Under the pieces are notes generated by a model that saw only the letters and a list, made by a program, of their open reading frames with translations, ran no database searches and was not told where the DNA came from. A program made the position numbers and the translations under genes. DNA of 64,000 bases from CAZDBA01 sp964503615 (GTDB lineage Bacteria > Planctomycetota > Planctomycetia > Pirellulales > Pirellulaceae), in contig CAZDBA010000004.1 in assembly GCA_964503615.1 (NCBI GenBank), positions 6,463 through 70,462 of the forward strand, in the 5' to 3' direction. Numbering within the stretch: position 1 is the stretch's first letter; each line of letters opens with the position of its first letter. Below are positions 8,473-17,113 of the stretch, piece after piece.

Positions 8473-9120
8473 TCAATTTACGGGCAACAGCACCTGACGG
8501 AAAGTTTTTCCCTCAACCGTTTCGGTGAGATCGTCGTCATTGTCAAAGATACAATCGGGGCCGGCGCTACGAACCACGCCGCCTTTCTGCAACTCGTCAT
8601 ACCGAAGCGGCTCGCCCCAAGCGTCTTCGTGCTTGAGCATTAGAATACAAGCGTCAATGTCCGAAGGCAAAAAACCCTCATTGTCTTCGACAAACTCAAC
8701 CAACTCGGCAGTCGCATCGCTCAAAACAACACGGGTCTCAGCAGTCGCTTTTTGGATCTCGATTCGAGCCATAGCCCGTTGTTGTGCGTGGTGGTCATGC
8801 ATTTGCGATGCGACCCCACCAACGACAAAAAATACGAGAATCGACGTGCCGATCAGAGAGACTAAGGTCCCTGCCGTGGCCAATTTCCGAGGACGTTTTC
8901 TAAGTCCGATCAAGTTCAGTAGGAGGGCGACAGGGGATAACAATCCAAAGGTGAATACCAAAGCGAACAACGACATGGGAAAACCAAAAAAAGCCCACCA
9001 ATTCCAGCCTTGAGATTGACGTCGTGGGACCGAATGAGAAACCGGCGCGTCGAATCCGATATAGATCGGTGACCCGGGAGTGCCTTGATTGCGATGTTCA
9101 AAAGGGATGTGGAAAGCCAT
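8473..9120 (-). CDS. Two-helix membrane protein with GspG-like C-terminal tail
   Basis: A 215-residue protein. After a 40-residue soluble N-terminus there are two membrane helices (about 43-70 and 84-104, the second LVSLIGTSILVFFVVGGVAS), joined by a basic loop. The remaining 105 residues contain a helix and a C-terminal module (EDAWGEPLRYDE, then SAGPDCIFDNDDDL) that resembles the calcium-loop end of the type II secretion pseudopilin GspG ('DPWG..Y', 'S.G.DG..GT.DD'). The protein lacks a prepilin peptidase site, so it is not a true pseudopilin. This arrangement recurs in planctomycetes; function unknown. Confidence 0.65.
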   Translation of the reverse strand: MAFHIPFEHRNQGTPGSPIYIGFDAPVSHSVPRRQSQGWNWWAFFGFPMSLFALVFTFGLLSPVALLLNLIGLRKRPRKLATAGTLVSLIGTSILVFFVVGGVASQMHDHHAQQRAMARIEIQKATAETRVVLSDATAELVEFVEDNEGFLPSDIDACILMLKHEDAWGEPLRYDELQKGGVVRSAGPDCIFDNDDDLTETVEGKTFRQVLLPVN

Positions 9121-9357
9121 CTAATCCTTCGCTCCTTCCAACCTGTTCGATGCAACCTCGGCGATTTAGTTCAAAACGCCAAGATTTTCTTGCTTTGTGT
9201 CCTATTCGTCGGCAAGCCCAGAGGCTTGGGAAGTTTTTAGAAAAAAAATGCGAAGCTGCGATTTCCCTGAAAATCAGCAAACTCCCTAGCTCGCGCTTCG
9301 GGCTTGTATTTATGGCTGTAATTTAATTTATGGAGTCTTCATGGAGCAAAAATCAGC
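9121..9357. other. Spacer upstream of the 8473-9120 gene
   Basis: No gene seen. It must contain the promoter of the minus-strand gene starting at 9120. A weak CAAGCC/GGCTTG hairpin followed by GGAAGTTTTT lies near 9217-9238; too short to call a terminator. Confidence 0.4.
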
Positions 9358-9399
9358 AAAAAAAAAAGCCGCACTGATTGATAACCAACCAGTGCGGCT
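9358..9399 (-). terminator. Rho-independent terminator for the AKE-rich protein gene
   Basis: On the minus strand AGCCGCACTG pairs with CAGTGCGGCT (9367-9376 with 9390-9399), a perfect 10-bp stem, followed by ten T (A run 9358-9367 on the plus strand). It lies 31 nt past the stop of the gene at 9430-10422. Confidence 0.9.
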
Positions 9400-9429
9400 T
9401 TTGTGATGTGTCCAGATCGCAGGCAGATA

Positions 9430-10422
9430 CTACTTGCTTCCTGAGCCTTTTGCTTCTTTAACCATGTCCGCAGCTTTTTCAACAGCTTTCTCAGCTTCTT
9501 CTGCAGCAGCTTTTCTAGCTCTTCTTTTCTCAGCAGCTGCTTTCTGTCGCGCAGCCTTCCGCTCAGCGGCTTTTTCATCAAGAGCCTTTTGGGTCGCAGC
9601 GTTGGCTTCGGCAGCTTGCTTTTCCACAGCAGCTTTCTCGGCGGCCGCTTTTTCCATAGCGGCTTTTTTATCTTCAGCCGCTTTCTTTTCCATAGCAGCT
9701 TTCATTTCTTCCATCTCTTTCATGCGAGCAGCTTCTTTCTTTTCAGCTTCGGCCTTTCGCATCTCAGCAGCCTTTTTGTCCGCAGCCGCTTTTTCGGCCA
9801 TCGCCTTTTGAACCATTGGATCTTCTTGAGGTGGAAGGTAATCAACCACTTTCCAACCTGCATCCGTGGCTTTGAAAATAAAGCTGCCGTCACTCATGAT
9901 GTCGTGAGCAATCGCTTCTTTTCCTTCTGCTGGTACAAACGCGAATTTAAAATCCTCGCCTGAAGGAACTTTAAGATTGGTGCCTGGAGCCAAAGTACCT
10001 TTCTGGCCGTTAACGGTGTAGTTCAATGCACCTGTTGCGTCGACCGGGTACCGAAAGATAACCATGCCTTTTTCAGCAGGTTCCTCAATAGAGATAACGG
10101 TATCGTCATTTAAGTGACCCTGTGATGGATCCCAAGGACGTTGATCCGTTGCTTCGGCTTCGGTTTCGCTGGTCTCACCATAAAAAGTACTTGGGTCATT
10201 GGGATCGAAGGGAACTCCAGAGTAAGGCTGAACCTGACCTTGAAAATCTCCGATCGGCTGCTGGTTTATCGGCTGCTGGACCGGCTGAGCCGGATAAACT
10301 GGCACATACTGCGGTTGAGCAGGGTAGTACTGCTGTGGATAGTAAATTTGCCCTTCAGCTTGTGTGCAAATTGCAACAGCAGCGACGGCCATGGCTAAAC
10401 AAAACGTCTTAAAAGATGTCAT
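9430..10422 (-). CDS. Exported TolA-like Ala/Lys/Glu-rich protein
   Basis: A 330-residue protein. It has a signal peptide (MTSFKTFCLAMAVAAVAICT, cleavage near AEGQ), then a Tyr/Pro/Gln-rich segment (about 25-70). A small beta-rich domain follows (about 105-205: VIFRYPVDATGALNYTVNGQ, LAPGTNL, AIAHDIMSDGSFIFKATDAG). From about 210 to the end it is almost only Ala, Lys, Glu and Met, predicting one long charged helix or coiled coil about 15 nm long. The composition is like the TolA domain II stalk, but there is no N-terminal membrane anchor and no TolA-C. A role as an envelope spacer or surface fibre is inferred. A strong terminator follows. Confidence 0.72.
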   Translation of the reverse strand: MTSFKTFCLAMAVAAVAICTQAEGQIYYPQQYYPAQPQYVPVYPAQPVQQPINQQPIGDFQGQVQPYSGVPFDPNDPSTFYGETSETEAEATDQRPWDPSQGHLNDDTVISIEEPAEKGMVIFRYPVDATGALNYTVNGQKGTLAPGTNLKVPSGEDFKFAFVPAEGKEAIAHDIMSDGSFIFKATDAGWKVVDYLPPQEDPMVQKAMAEKAAADKKAAEMRKAEAEKKEAARMKEMEEMKAAMEKKAAEDKKAAMEKAAAEKAAVEKQAAEANAATQKALDEKAAERKAARQKAAAEKRRARKAAAEEAEKAVEKAADMVKEAKGSGSK

Positions 10423-10808
10423 AGGAAAATGCTCCTGATTTTTGGCTTAGCGGCTTTATCTCAAGCCGGATCAATTGATTGGGAGTCCCCGGAAATTACT
10501 TACTCTGGAAGAATTCGACTCTCGATGGTTAATGTAATTAACAGTAACCCGAATGGCAAAAATCACTAGTCTTTCCTGCCACATTTTCCTGGCATTTGTG
10601 GAAAGTTTCACCCAGCGCCCGTGTAATCGGACCTTCGTTCCAAAGGGACCTAACAATCGGACGGTAATATCCTTGGCTAAGACCGCTATTTTGCCAGCCA
10701 AACGAGCCCCAGAGCTGGAAGAAGGCTAAGAAATCAGGGGCGAGCCTCCCTCCAAGCGGAACTTGTGCAAGCTGAATTTACAATGCGACTTCTCTCACGG
10801 GGTCCTGC
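10423..10808. other. Spacer between AKE-rich protein and M28 peptidase genes
   Basis: No convincing gene. A minus-strand frame at 10471-10701 has no signal peptide, domain or SD and is not protein-like. The right part should hold the 3' untranslated region of the peptidase gene and the left part the promoter of the AKE-rich gene. Confidence 0.4.
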
Positions 10809-12293
10809 CTACGGATTGGCTTCGAACTTACCGTGTGCAGCCGCTCCGTAAGCCGATAGATAATACAGTTTTGCTGCCGCCGCGATTTTTTTGAAGTTAA
10901 TCGCTTCGACTTTGTCTGATGGCTGATGATAGTCAGGATGAAACCCACCAAACATGAAAGCAACCGGCACGCCTTGATTGAAAAAATTGACTTGGTCACT
11001 TCGGTTCCACACGCTTTCCATATCCAACTCGAATTGAAATCCAACATGCCGGTTGGCATTCAAAATGATCTCATGCAAGGCGTTGTCACCTTTCTGGCTG
11101 CCGACCAAATGAACATGTCCCTCGTTATCCGCAGCTGCGTCGCCCTCGCCGTTGTCCTCATTGCGACCGACCATATCGATGTTCAACATGCACGTCATCT
11201 TGTCCAATGGAAAAATAGGATGCTCGGTGTAGTATTTTGAGCCCAACAACCCAACCTCTTCCGCAGCGAACCACATGAACAACACGCTTCGTTTAGGTTT
11301 GACCGGATTCTCAGCCATAGCCCGAGCGATACTCAGAACCGCAACTGACCCCGACCCATTATCATCGGCTCCTGGATTGATCGTGCCGTTCCTGATTCCC
11401 AAGTGATCAAGGTGAGCACCAATAACGATATACTCATCAACCAATTCCGGATCTGAACCTTTCAGCAAAGCAACCACGTTAGGCGCTCCGGCCTGTTCTT
11501 CGCGCATTTGCATGCGGATAGAAATCTGTTGACCGGTTAGCTGGACGTTGGGTCGCGTGTTCCAGTTTGCAGGCACTTGGAACGCGGCGGCCAACTGATT
11601 GGCGGCCGCTACCAAAATAGTTCCGGAAACTCTTGCCGATCGCTGTTTTCGACCAGGAAAGATCGTTTGCGCTACGGAAACAGGTTTAGTGTCAACTATC
11701 CGCAACGTAGCTGCGGGTCGCGCTCGTGTCAGCAATCTGGGTGCGCGGGCAAAGGCCGCTTCATCGCTGGTGTAGATCACAATCTTGTCTCGAAGTGAAA
11801 CGTCTGCCGGCAATTGAGGCTCCGCGCCTTGCAGACACACAAAAACGACTTCGCCCGTCACCTCCGCCTCGTTCGTGTATCGCTCAAAACCAAGATTTCC
11901 TTGGCCGGCAATTTCCAGCCCAGCCGGACCAACAATCTTGCACTCGTTCATATCGGGAGAGCGTCGAATGATCGGCATCATCTGAAAATAGGTGTCGTTA
12001 TTACCTGCGGGCTCCAAGCCAAACTCAGCCAGCTTTCCAGCAACCCAATGAGCCGCTTTCATGTATCCGATCTGGCCAGTTCCACGCCCTTCGAAAGCCG
12101 GGCTGGCGAGCACCTCCAAAAAATCTTTGGCCTGCTCCGCTGTGATCGTGTCCGCTCCCGGTTGCAGCGTTTGCGGTAGTGCAACGGCGGGAGCGTATTG
12201 GGCATTTGCAAATTGAAGACTTGTCAAAACGATTAACAGCGCAATAGAAAAAGCACGAAGAGAAGAAAGAACACGAAAAGGGGCGGACTTCAT
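10809..12293 (-). CDS. Exported M28-family zinc metallopeptidase with PA-like insert
   Basis: A 494-residue exported aminopeptidase-like enzyme. The signal peptide ends near FANAQ (residue 32). The N-terminal FLEVLASPAFEGRGTGQ pattern is typical of M28 proteins, and a PA-like domain occupies about 115-260. The catalytic domain starts at about 270 with VVALLKG. The di-zinc ligands can be followed in order: H294 in GAHLDH, D310 in GADDNGSG, E345/E346 in FAAEEVGLLGS, D373 in NIDMVGR, and the histidine of DYHQPSD near residue 452. All catalytic positions look intact. It probably trims peptides in the periplasm or outside the cell. It stands alone, with spacers of over 350 nt on both sides. Confidence 0.9.
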   Translation of the reverse strand: MKSAPFRVLSSLRAFSIALLIVLTSLQFANAQYAPAVALPQTLQPGADTITAEQAKDFLEVLASPAFEGRGTGQIGYMKAAHWVAGKLAEFGLEPAGNNDTYFQMMPIIRRSPDMNECKIVGPAGLEIAGQGNLGFERYTNEAEVTGEVVFVCLQGAEPQLPADVSLRDKIVIYTSDEAAFARAPRLLTRARPAATLRIVDTKPVSVAQTIFPGRKQRSARVSGTILVAAANQLAAAFQVPANWNTRPNVQLTGQQISIRMQMREEQAGAPNVVALLKGSDPELVDEYIVIGAHLDHLGIRNGTINPGADDNGSGSVAVLSIARAMAENPVKPKRSVLFMWFAAEEVGLLGSKYYTEHPIFPLDKMTCMLNIDMVGRNEDNGEGDAAADNEGHVHLVGSQKGDNALHEIILNANRHVGFQFELDMESVWNRSDQVNFFNQGVPVAFMFGGFHPDYHQPSDKVEAINFKKIAAAAKLYYLSAYGAAAHGKFEANP

Positions 12294-12426
12294 TTTTGTT
12301 TCCTGAGACCTGTGTTACTGAAAGAAACCATTGTGACTCTGGCGAACTGATTCCGCTACCCTTTGTTTGCGAGCTACAGTAATAGTCGCTGGTTGGTAAA
12401 AAATGGCACTTAACTTGGACGCGGAA

Positions 12427-12462
12427 GCAAGCTGTTCCTCGCTAACGCGTCGGGTTTCCATG
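12427..12462 (+). repeat. Dispersed intergenic repeat, copy 2
   Basis: CAAGCTGTTCCTCGCTAACG followed by CGTCGGGTTTCCAT. It shares the CCTCGCTAACGCGTCGGGTT core with the copies at 1746, 15499 and 36069. Confidence 0.75.
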
Positions 12463-12485
12463 GAGTGGGATCAAGGAAGGGAAAA

Positions 12486-12680
12486 TCAACCTGCTCTAAG
12501 CCAATCAGCAGATCGATACCAGTGTCCCGTCGCCTCAACGGTGATGGAAAAGAGCGATTTGGACAACGTATAGATTGTCTTAGTCATTGGAGTTCTCTGC
12601 TCGGGTGAAAACACCAGAAAAAAGCTCACTGCTATGCTCGCGAAAGCGGGCAAAGAAAAGACCGCTTTCGCGACATGCAT
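12486..12680 (-). CDS. Possible small exported or membrane protein
   Basis: A 64-codon frame starting at ATG 12680, with GAGG five bases upstream. It begins MHVAKAVFSLPAFASIAVSF, which could be a single membrane helix or signal peptide, and the rest has no recognisable feature. It lies 37 nt after the stop of the large beta-helix protein gene on the same strand. Upstream in-frame Mets at 12785 and nearby would overlap that gene. The SD and the hydrophobic N-terminus are the only support, so this may be a chance frame. Confidence 0.3.
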   Translation of the reverse strand: MHVAKAVFSLPAFASIAVSFFLVFSPEQRTPMTKTIYTLSKSLFSITVEATGHWYRSADWLRAG

Positions 12681-12717
12681 TTTGCCTCGTTCTTTGGCTA
12701 TTTGAACGACGGAAACA

Positions 12718-15288
12718 CTAATTCTGGTAGGAGCGAATCCCACGGCTGATGATCTGGTTTGAAGCTTCAACATCATTAACTTCAACGCCTATCACACCAA
12801 AAATACGAAAGGCATGCGAAGCATCGTTTTCCAATGATCCGAATGTGCAGGAACTGAACGTGATGTTTTCGTTAGGTGTTTGCTCAGGACTGCCCCTGAA
12901 TACGTCGACCACGGCCGAAAAGCTACTGTCAGGGACGTCCTCAAAGTTCTCGACAGAAATATTTTCAAAACGAGTGTCCTTCACCGAACCTACATCATTT
13001 GTGAATACCCGAATTCCAAACGGTGGCAAGCGTGGTTCTTCCTCCAGCGAACCGCCAAAGTAACCCGGGTGCAGGGGATCTTCAGTGCCAGGTTCGGGGA
13101 ACTCGTAGCCCTCCAAGCTGGCGTTTTGCAGCAAGATGTCAAAAACTTGAGATTCGGTCTCGACGAAAACCAAATTCGGCCCCCGTCCTGGAATACTCTG
13201 TACCTGCAACTGAGGATGAATGCCTCCGCACACCCCAATAAAGTTCCGGATGCGTATATCGCTGACGGTACTGGTCAGGCGTACGTTTTCAGTGCGCGGC
13301 ACCGCGTGCCCAAGGGCGACACAACGAGCACCCACAGAATCAAAGATGTTGTTGTACGCCTCAACATCCGAAATGTTGCGATCGTAATCGGCAATGGGTT
13401 GTCCTGATTTAAAGATAGGGTTCGTACCCGTAAACAATCCCAGCCCGTCATCTGCGGCGAGCACTTCGTTGGACATGATGTGACAGTGAGTCCCGCCCCA
13501 AAGATGGATTCCATCTTGCCCAGTGATGGTTTTGGGACCTGAAATGAAATTGTTGTAAACGTAAGTGTGGTGCCCCATTAGGAAGATTGCACTCGCTGAC
13601 CCACTGGTAGCATCAGAAGTCCTGCTGTACCGAGGAATATTGACGCTTCTAACAATCACCCGATCGCCGTAAATTGCGACTGCACTTCCCGGAAAATCTT
13701 CTACCCCGTTGTTGTTGTCAACCGTTCCACCTTCCACAATAACGTCGGAGATAGCTACGTGATTTGACTGACTCTTAACGCTAGCCCCGAACCACTGCGA
13801 ACTCCCAGTATTTTCGGATTTGATCAGCCTCGCGTCTTTGTGCAATTTAAGATGAGTGGTTGATCTGAGTAGCACATCCGGTTGGCGATACTTGCCCCGG
13901 CCCACCCAAACCAATTTTCCGTAGTCAGGATCGCTGGTCGCAGTGACCCTGTTAATAACCCTCTGAATCCCACTAGACGGAGTCGCTTGGACGTAAGTTC
14001 CGGCCTCTGGGGCTTCGACCCCTGCAATGCCAACGTTCTCCACAAAGTTTGTGTTTCCGTCGGGAACTTTCCATGATCTCAACTGAACATTGTCAAAATA
14101 GGCTCGGAAGTTGCCTTGGGAAACCAGCGCTGTCACGTCGAAACTCGTTGCTCCCTCTGGCGGCAGAAATGAGAACTTGCGTTCGGTGAACACAGTCGCC
14201 TTGCTGAAAAAATACGGTGAGTAGATGGTTCTAAGGAGTGTGCTGCCGTTATCGTAGAAATCGATTTTGAATGCTGCCCCCCTGCCGTCAACAACGCTGA
14301 ATGAATTGCCCAGTTCAGTCGGGCTTCCCCAGTCCACGCCCGTTACTGGAGTAGGCACCGTGCCTGTTGTCTTAATGTGAGCAGAGAGTGTGTAAATTGG
14401 TTGGTCAGTATCGGCTTCCAACGAAACGTTTTGCGTGGCATACGAACTACTACTGGCATTGAGTCGCAATGACCGTCCCCCAAAACGTCGTACTCCTTCA
14501 TCAGCAGTGGAATAGGATGCACCGGACCGCAGATTCCAGGCACTGTTGCTCTCAAAATCTTGGTTGGCAATCAAATTACTGTCGCCGTCAACTTCAAAAA
14601 GCTTGACAGCGTCAAAGTACATATTCCCATTTGATTGTTCGCTTCTGAGGAATATTCGCACTTGGCCAGTGACATCGGCCGTAAACCTCACCTGAGCCTT
14701 TTCCCAAACTTGCGGGGTTGCTGGAAATTCCTGAAACGCCAAGTCGTCGTTGACACCGTCAGGTCGAACCACCAAGCGAGCTCGCCCCGTTCCATTTTCA
14801 GAGAACACACTTGCCGAAAAGATATAGGAACGATCAGCTAGGACCGGGACCAGTTGTGAAAAACCGCTGCTTCGATGGCAGGTTCCATGATCCACCACTG
14901 CAGATTGGTTCCCCTCGAAAACGTCATCCTCAATGCCAGCGATCCCAATGCTCCCTACGGTGCATTCAACGCTGCCACGGTTCAACAACAACTGAATGAA
15001 ATCAAGGATATCACCAAAAGTTACATCGCTGTCTTGATTGACATCAGCTTCGAATTGATACTGGCGTGACAGCAGCAGCGTAATGAAACCAGGGGTATCA
15101 CGAAAGTCTACCTCGCCGTCTTGGTTGACATCACCAAGTAACATTGCAGGACCAACATTGTCAGTGCTCCAAGGAAACGATAGTGAATTGCCGTCCTCAA
15201 ACCCGGGGTTGGCTACCAAGTTTGTTTGAGCATGGACAGCGTTCGAAACCAGCAAACAAACAGTTGCAGTTAAGAAAAGCAGTCTCAT
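12718..15288 (-). CDS. Exported CBM/beta-helix protein with a nested dockerin-like pair, GH28-like
   Basis: An 856-residue exported protein counted from the ATG at 15288, which opens a signal peptide (MRLLFLTATVCLLVSNAVHA); an in-frame upstream Met at 15315 is less likely. Residues about 22-230 form a CBM4/9-like jelly roll (NLVANPGFEDGN ... FDAVKLFEVDG). It is interrupted at 49-104 by two dockerin-like calcium loops (GDVNQDGEVDF and ADVNQDSDVTFGD). A second CBM-like sandwich (NLIANQDFES ... YFDNVQLRSW) follows to about 415. The C-terminal 430 residues form a right-handed beta-helix with GQDGIHLWGG and AADDGLGLF, reminiscent of the catalytic Asp motifs of polygalacturonases (GH28). Polysaccharide degradation outside the cell is likely; the substrate is not known. 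Confidence 0.78.
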   Translation of the reverse strand: MRLLFLTATVCLLVSNAVHAQTNLVANPGFEDGNSLSFPWSTDNVGPAMLLGDVNQDGEVDFRDTPGFITLLLSRQYQFEADVNQDSDVTFGDILDFIQLLLNRGSVECTVGSIGIAGIEDDVFEGNQSAVVDHGTCHRSSGFSQLVPVLADRSYIFSASVFSENGTGRARLVVRPDGVNDDLAFQEFPATPQVWEKAQVRFTADVTGQVRIFLRSEQSNGNMYFDAVKLFEVDGDSNLIANQDFESNSAWNLRSGASYSTADEGVRRFGGRSLRLNASSSSYATQNVSLEADTDQPIYTLSAHIKTTGTVPTPVTGVDWGSPTELGNSFSVVDGRGAAFKIDFYDNGSTLLRTIYSPYFFSKATVFTERKFSFLPPEGATSFDVTALVSQGNFRAYFDNVQLRSWKVPDGNTNFVENVGIAGVEAPEAGTYVQATPSSGIQRVINRVTATSDPDYGKLVWVGRGKYRQPDVLLRSTTHLKLHKDARLIKSENTGSSQWFGASVKSQSNHVAISDVIVEGGTVDNNNGVEDFPGSAVAIYGDRVIVRSVNIPRYSRTSDATSGSASAIFLMGHHTYVYNNFISGPKTITGQDGIHLWGGTHCHIMSNEVLAADDGLGLFTGTNPIFKSGQPIADYDRNISDVEAYNNIFDSVGARCVALGHAVPRTENVRLTSTVSDIRIRNFIGVCGGIHPQLQVQSIPGRGPNLVFVETESQVFDILLQNASLEGYEFPEPGTEDPLHPGYFGGSLEEEPRLPPFGIRVFTNDVGSVKDTRFENISVENFEDVPDSSFSAVVDVFRGSPEQTPNENITFSSCTFGSLENDASHAFRIFGVIGVEVNDVEASNQIISRGIRSYQN

Positions 15289-15498
15289 AGCTAATTCATC
15301 AAGAAAGTAAATCACGGCAGAGTAACATCCTATAACTTGTTATAATTGCCAGGTTTCGCATTGCAAACAAGGAATTGCGAAAAGAAAAACAAGAAAGGTT
15401 GAGCAGTTGCCCGAGCTTTTTCGGTGCAATTCTTCGAAGGCTCTACTGTCAACGCGGCCGCTCATGACACTTACCTCGGACGCGAAAGCGTCTGTAAT

Positions 15499-15546
15499 GG
15501 TAACCCGCAGCGTTAGCAAGGACACGAAGGCAAACTGTTCCTCGCC
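15499..15546 (-). repeat. Dispersed intergenic repeat, copy 3 (inverted)
   Basis: Read on the minus strand: TTTGCCTTCGTGTCCTTGCT then AACGCTGCGGGTTACCAT. It matches the 36053-36092 copy except for two small changes in the core. It lies between an HtrA gene and the beta-helix protein gene. Confidence 0.65.
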
Positions 15547-15564
15547 CTTATGACCAGACTGCGA

Positions 15565-16953
15565 TTATTCGCGGCGTACCAAGCTATTACGGTCGCCGAC
15601 AGTTAACGTGGTGACTCGCTCTTCGCCGTTTCGAAAAACGGTCAAGTCTACCAGCGTTCTGGGCGGCGTTGTCAGGCTGTAACGGAACATGATCGAATGA
15701 TCTGTAATCGGTCTTCCGTTCCATCGACGTATCACATCGCCCCGTCTGAGCCCCGCTCTTTGCGCAGGTGAATTGGGCTGGACGACTGAAATCAGCGCGC
15801 CGTTCAAGTCCGGCAATCCGATTCGGTCGGCGTCGCTTTGAAAGATGGGATCGGGATCAAAACCAAAGTAGCCTCGGTCAATCACACCGTTTTCCGAGAT
15901 CTTTTCAAAAACAAACTCGGCAATCGAACTGGGAACCGCAAAACTGATCCCCAAAAATTGCTCGCCAACAATCGAAACGTTAATACCGATCACTTGGCCT
16001 TTCGAATCGACCAAGGGACCACCGCTGTTGCCTGGATTCACGGCCGCATCGGTTTGCAACAATTCCTGGTGAGGACTTTCCCGGTAAGTCTCACCGTTTC
16101 GTGGCAAAGGTTTGGCTTCGACGCGATTTTTCCCACTCACGATCCCTGAAGTAACGGTATAGTCCAAACCGAACGGAGAGCCGATCGCCCATACCATCGA
16201 GCCAACTTTCAGTTGATCGCTGTCGCCCCATTCGGCCGCAATCAGATCTGAGGCTTCGATTTTCAATACAGCCAGGTCGGTCAGGTCATCACGCCCGACG
16301 ACCGTTGCAGTAAATTGGCGCTTATCGTACAGCGTGACTTGAATCTCAGTAGCATCATTGATTACGTGAGCATTGGTGAGAATATAGCCATCGTCTTTCA
16401 TCACCACGCCCGAACCTTGCCCTTCGCCTTTGGAAGGGCGATTGAGTTGGTCACGAATCACTTTTTCGCAGCGAATGCTCACCACGCTAGGCCGGATTCG
16501 TTGAGCCACCAACTGAAAAGCTTTTGACACATCACCCAACGGATGGTTATTCAAGCTTTCTACTGCGTTCTCATACTCCGCGCGGATTTTGCCCTTAGTC
16601 GCAGCGAACTGATAGTTTTCGACGATCGAAGGCCCTATCTTCCAGATCGTGAATCCCAGAAAGGCAAAAAAGCAAAACCAAAAAAGCTTGGTAAACAGAT
16701 CCGAAGTAACGCTACGCACCGGCTGATTTTCTCTCAGCCGAGCGCGGTGGTCTCGTTGCTCACGAACGGAACGAGATCTCGAATCAGAAGCGTCTCGATT
16801 TTCGGAAAGGTCTTGATGCTCGCGAGAGTTGCTGAATGCCTCCGCATACTGGGATTCCGGTTTGCGATCCTTGCCCAGCTCGTCAACAGTCTTTTCCTGC
16901 CCGCCTGATGATGGCAAGTTGTTGTCGTTCGCCGGTTGATTGAATTGGTCCAA
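15565..16953 (-). CDS. HtrA/DegP-like serine protease (S1C) with PDZ domain
   Basis: A 462-residue membrane-anchored protease. Residues 1-85 are a polar, charged cytoplasmic tail. One transmembrane helix spans about 87-106 (LFTKLFWFCFFAFLGFTIW). The trypsin-like domain has an intact triad: H196 in LTNAHV, D226 in DLTDLAVL and S310 in NPGNSGGPL. One PDZ domain follows (about 360-455: GLPDLNGALISVVQPNSPAQ, RRGDVIRRWNG). The family degrades or refolds misfolded envelope proteins. The 85-residue cytoplasmic extension is longer than in DegS and suggests control from the cytoplasmic side, which is inference. It lies alone between the repeat-containing spacer and the DUF2330 cluster terminator. Confidence 0.92.
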   Translation of the reverse strand: MDQFNQPANDNNLPSSGGQEKTVDELGKDRKPESQYAEAFSNSREHQDLSENRDASDSRSRSVREQRDHRARLRENQPVRSVTSDLFTKLFWFCFFAFLGFTIWKIGPSIVENYQFAATKGKIRAEYENAVESLNNHPLGDVSKAFQLVAQRIRPSVVSIRCEKVIRDQLNRPSKGEGQGSGVVMKDDGYILTNAHVINDATEIQVTLYDKRQFTATVVGRDDLTDLAVLKIEASDLIAAEWGDSDQLKVGSMVWAIGSPFGLDYTVTSGIVSGKNRVEAKPLPRNGETYRESPHQELLQTDAAVNPGNSGGPLVDSKGQVIGINVSIVGEQFLGISFAVPSSIAEFVFEKISENGVIDRGYFGFDPDPIFQSDADRIGLPDLNGALISVVQPNSPAQRAGLRRGDVIRRWNGRPITDHSIMFRYSLTTPPRTLVDLTVFRNGEERVTTLTVGDRNSLVRRE

Positions 16954-17015
16954 CTGATTCTCAATAAAACAAGACTGCTCGCATGCTCCAGTATTTATTG
17001 TATCTCATTAAAAGC

Positions 17016-17066
17016 AAAAACGGGCAATGCTCAATTCATTTTTGAAATTGAACATTGACCGTTTTT
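17016..17066 (-). terminator. Terminator at the end of the DUF2330-like cluster
   Basis: A long near-perfect inverted repeat: plus-strand AAAAACGGGCAATGCTCAATT (17016-17036) pairs with 17046-17066, with only two G-U type mismatches and a 9-nt loop. Read on the minus strand, the descending arm ends in TTTTT. It lies 48 nt past the stop of the 17114-19663 gene. The A/T symmetry could let it work in both directions. Confidence 0.78.
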
Positions 17067-17113
17067 GTGAGAAGGAAATACCCCAATTTTACGTCGCTTT
17101 TAATCTCTGACGA

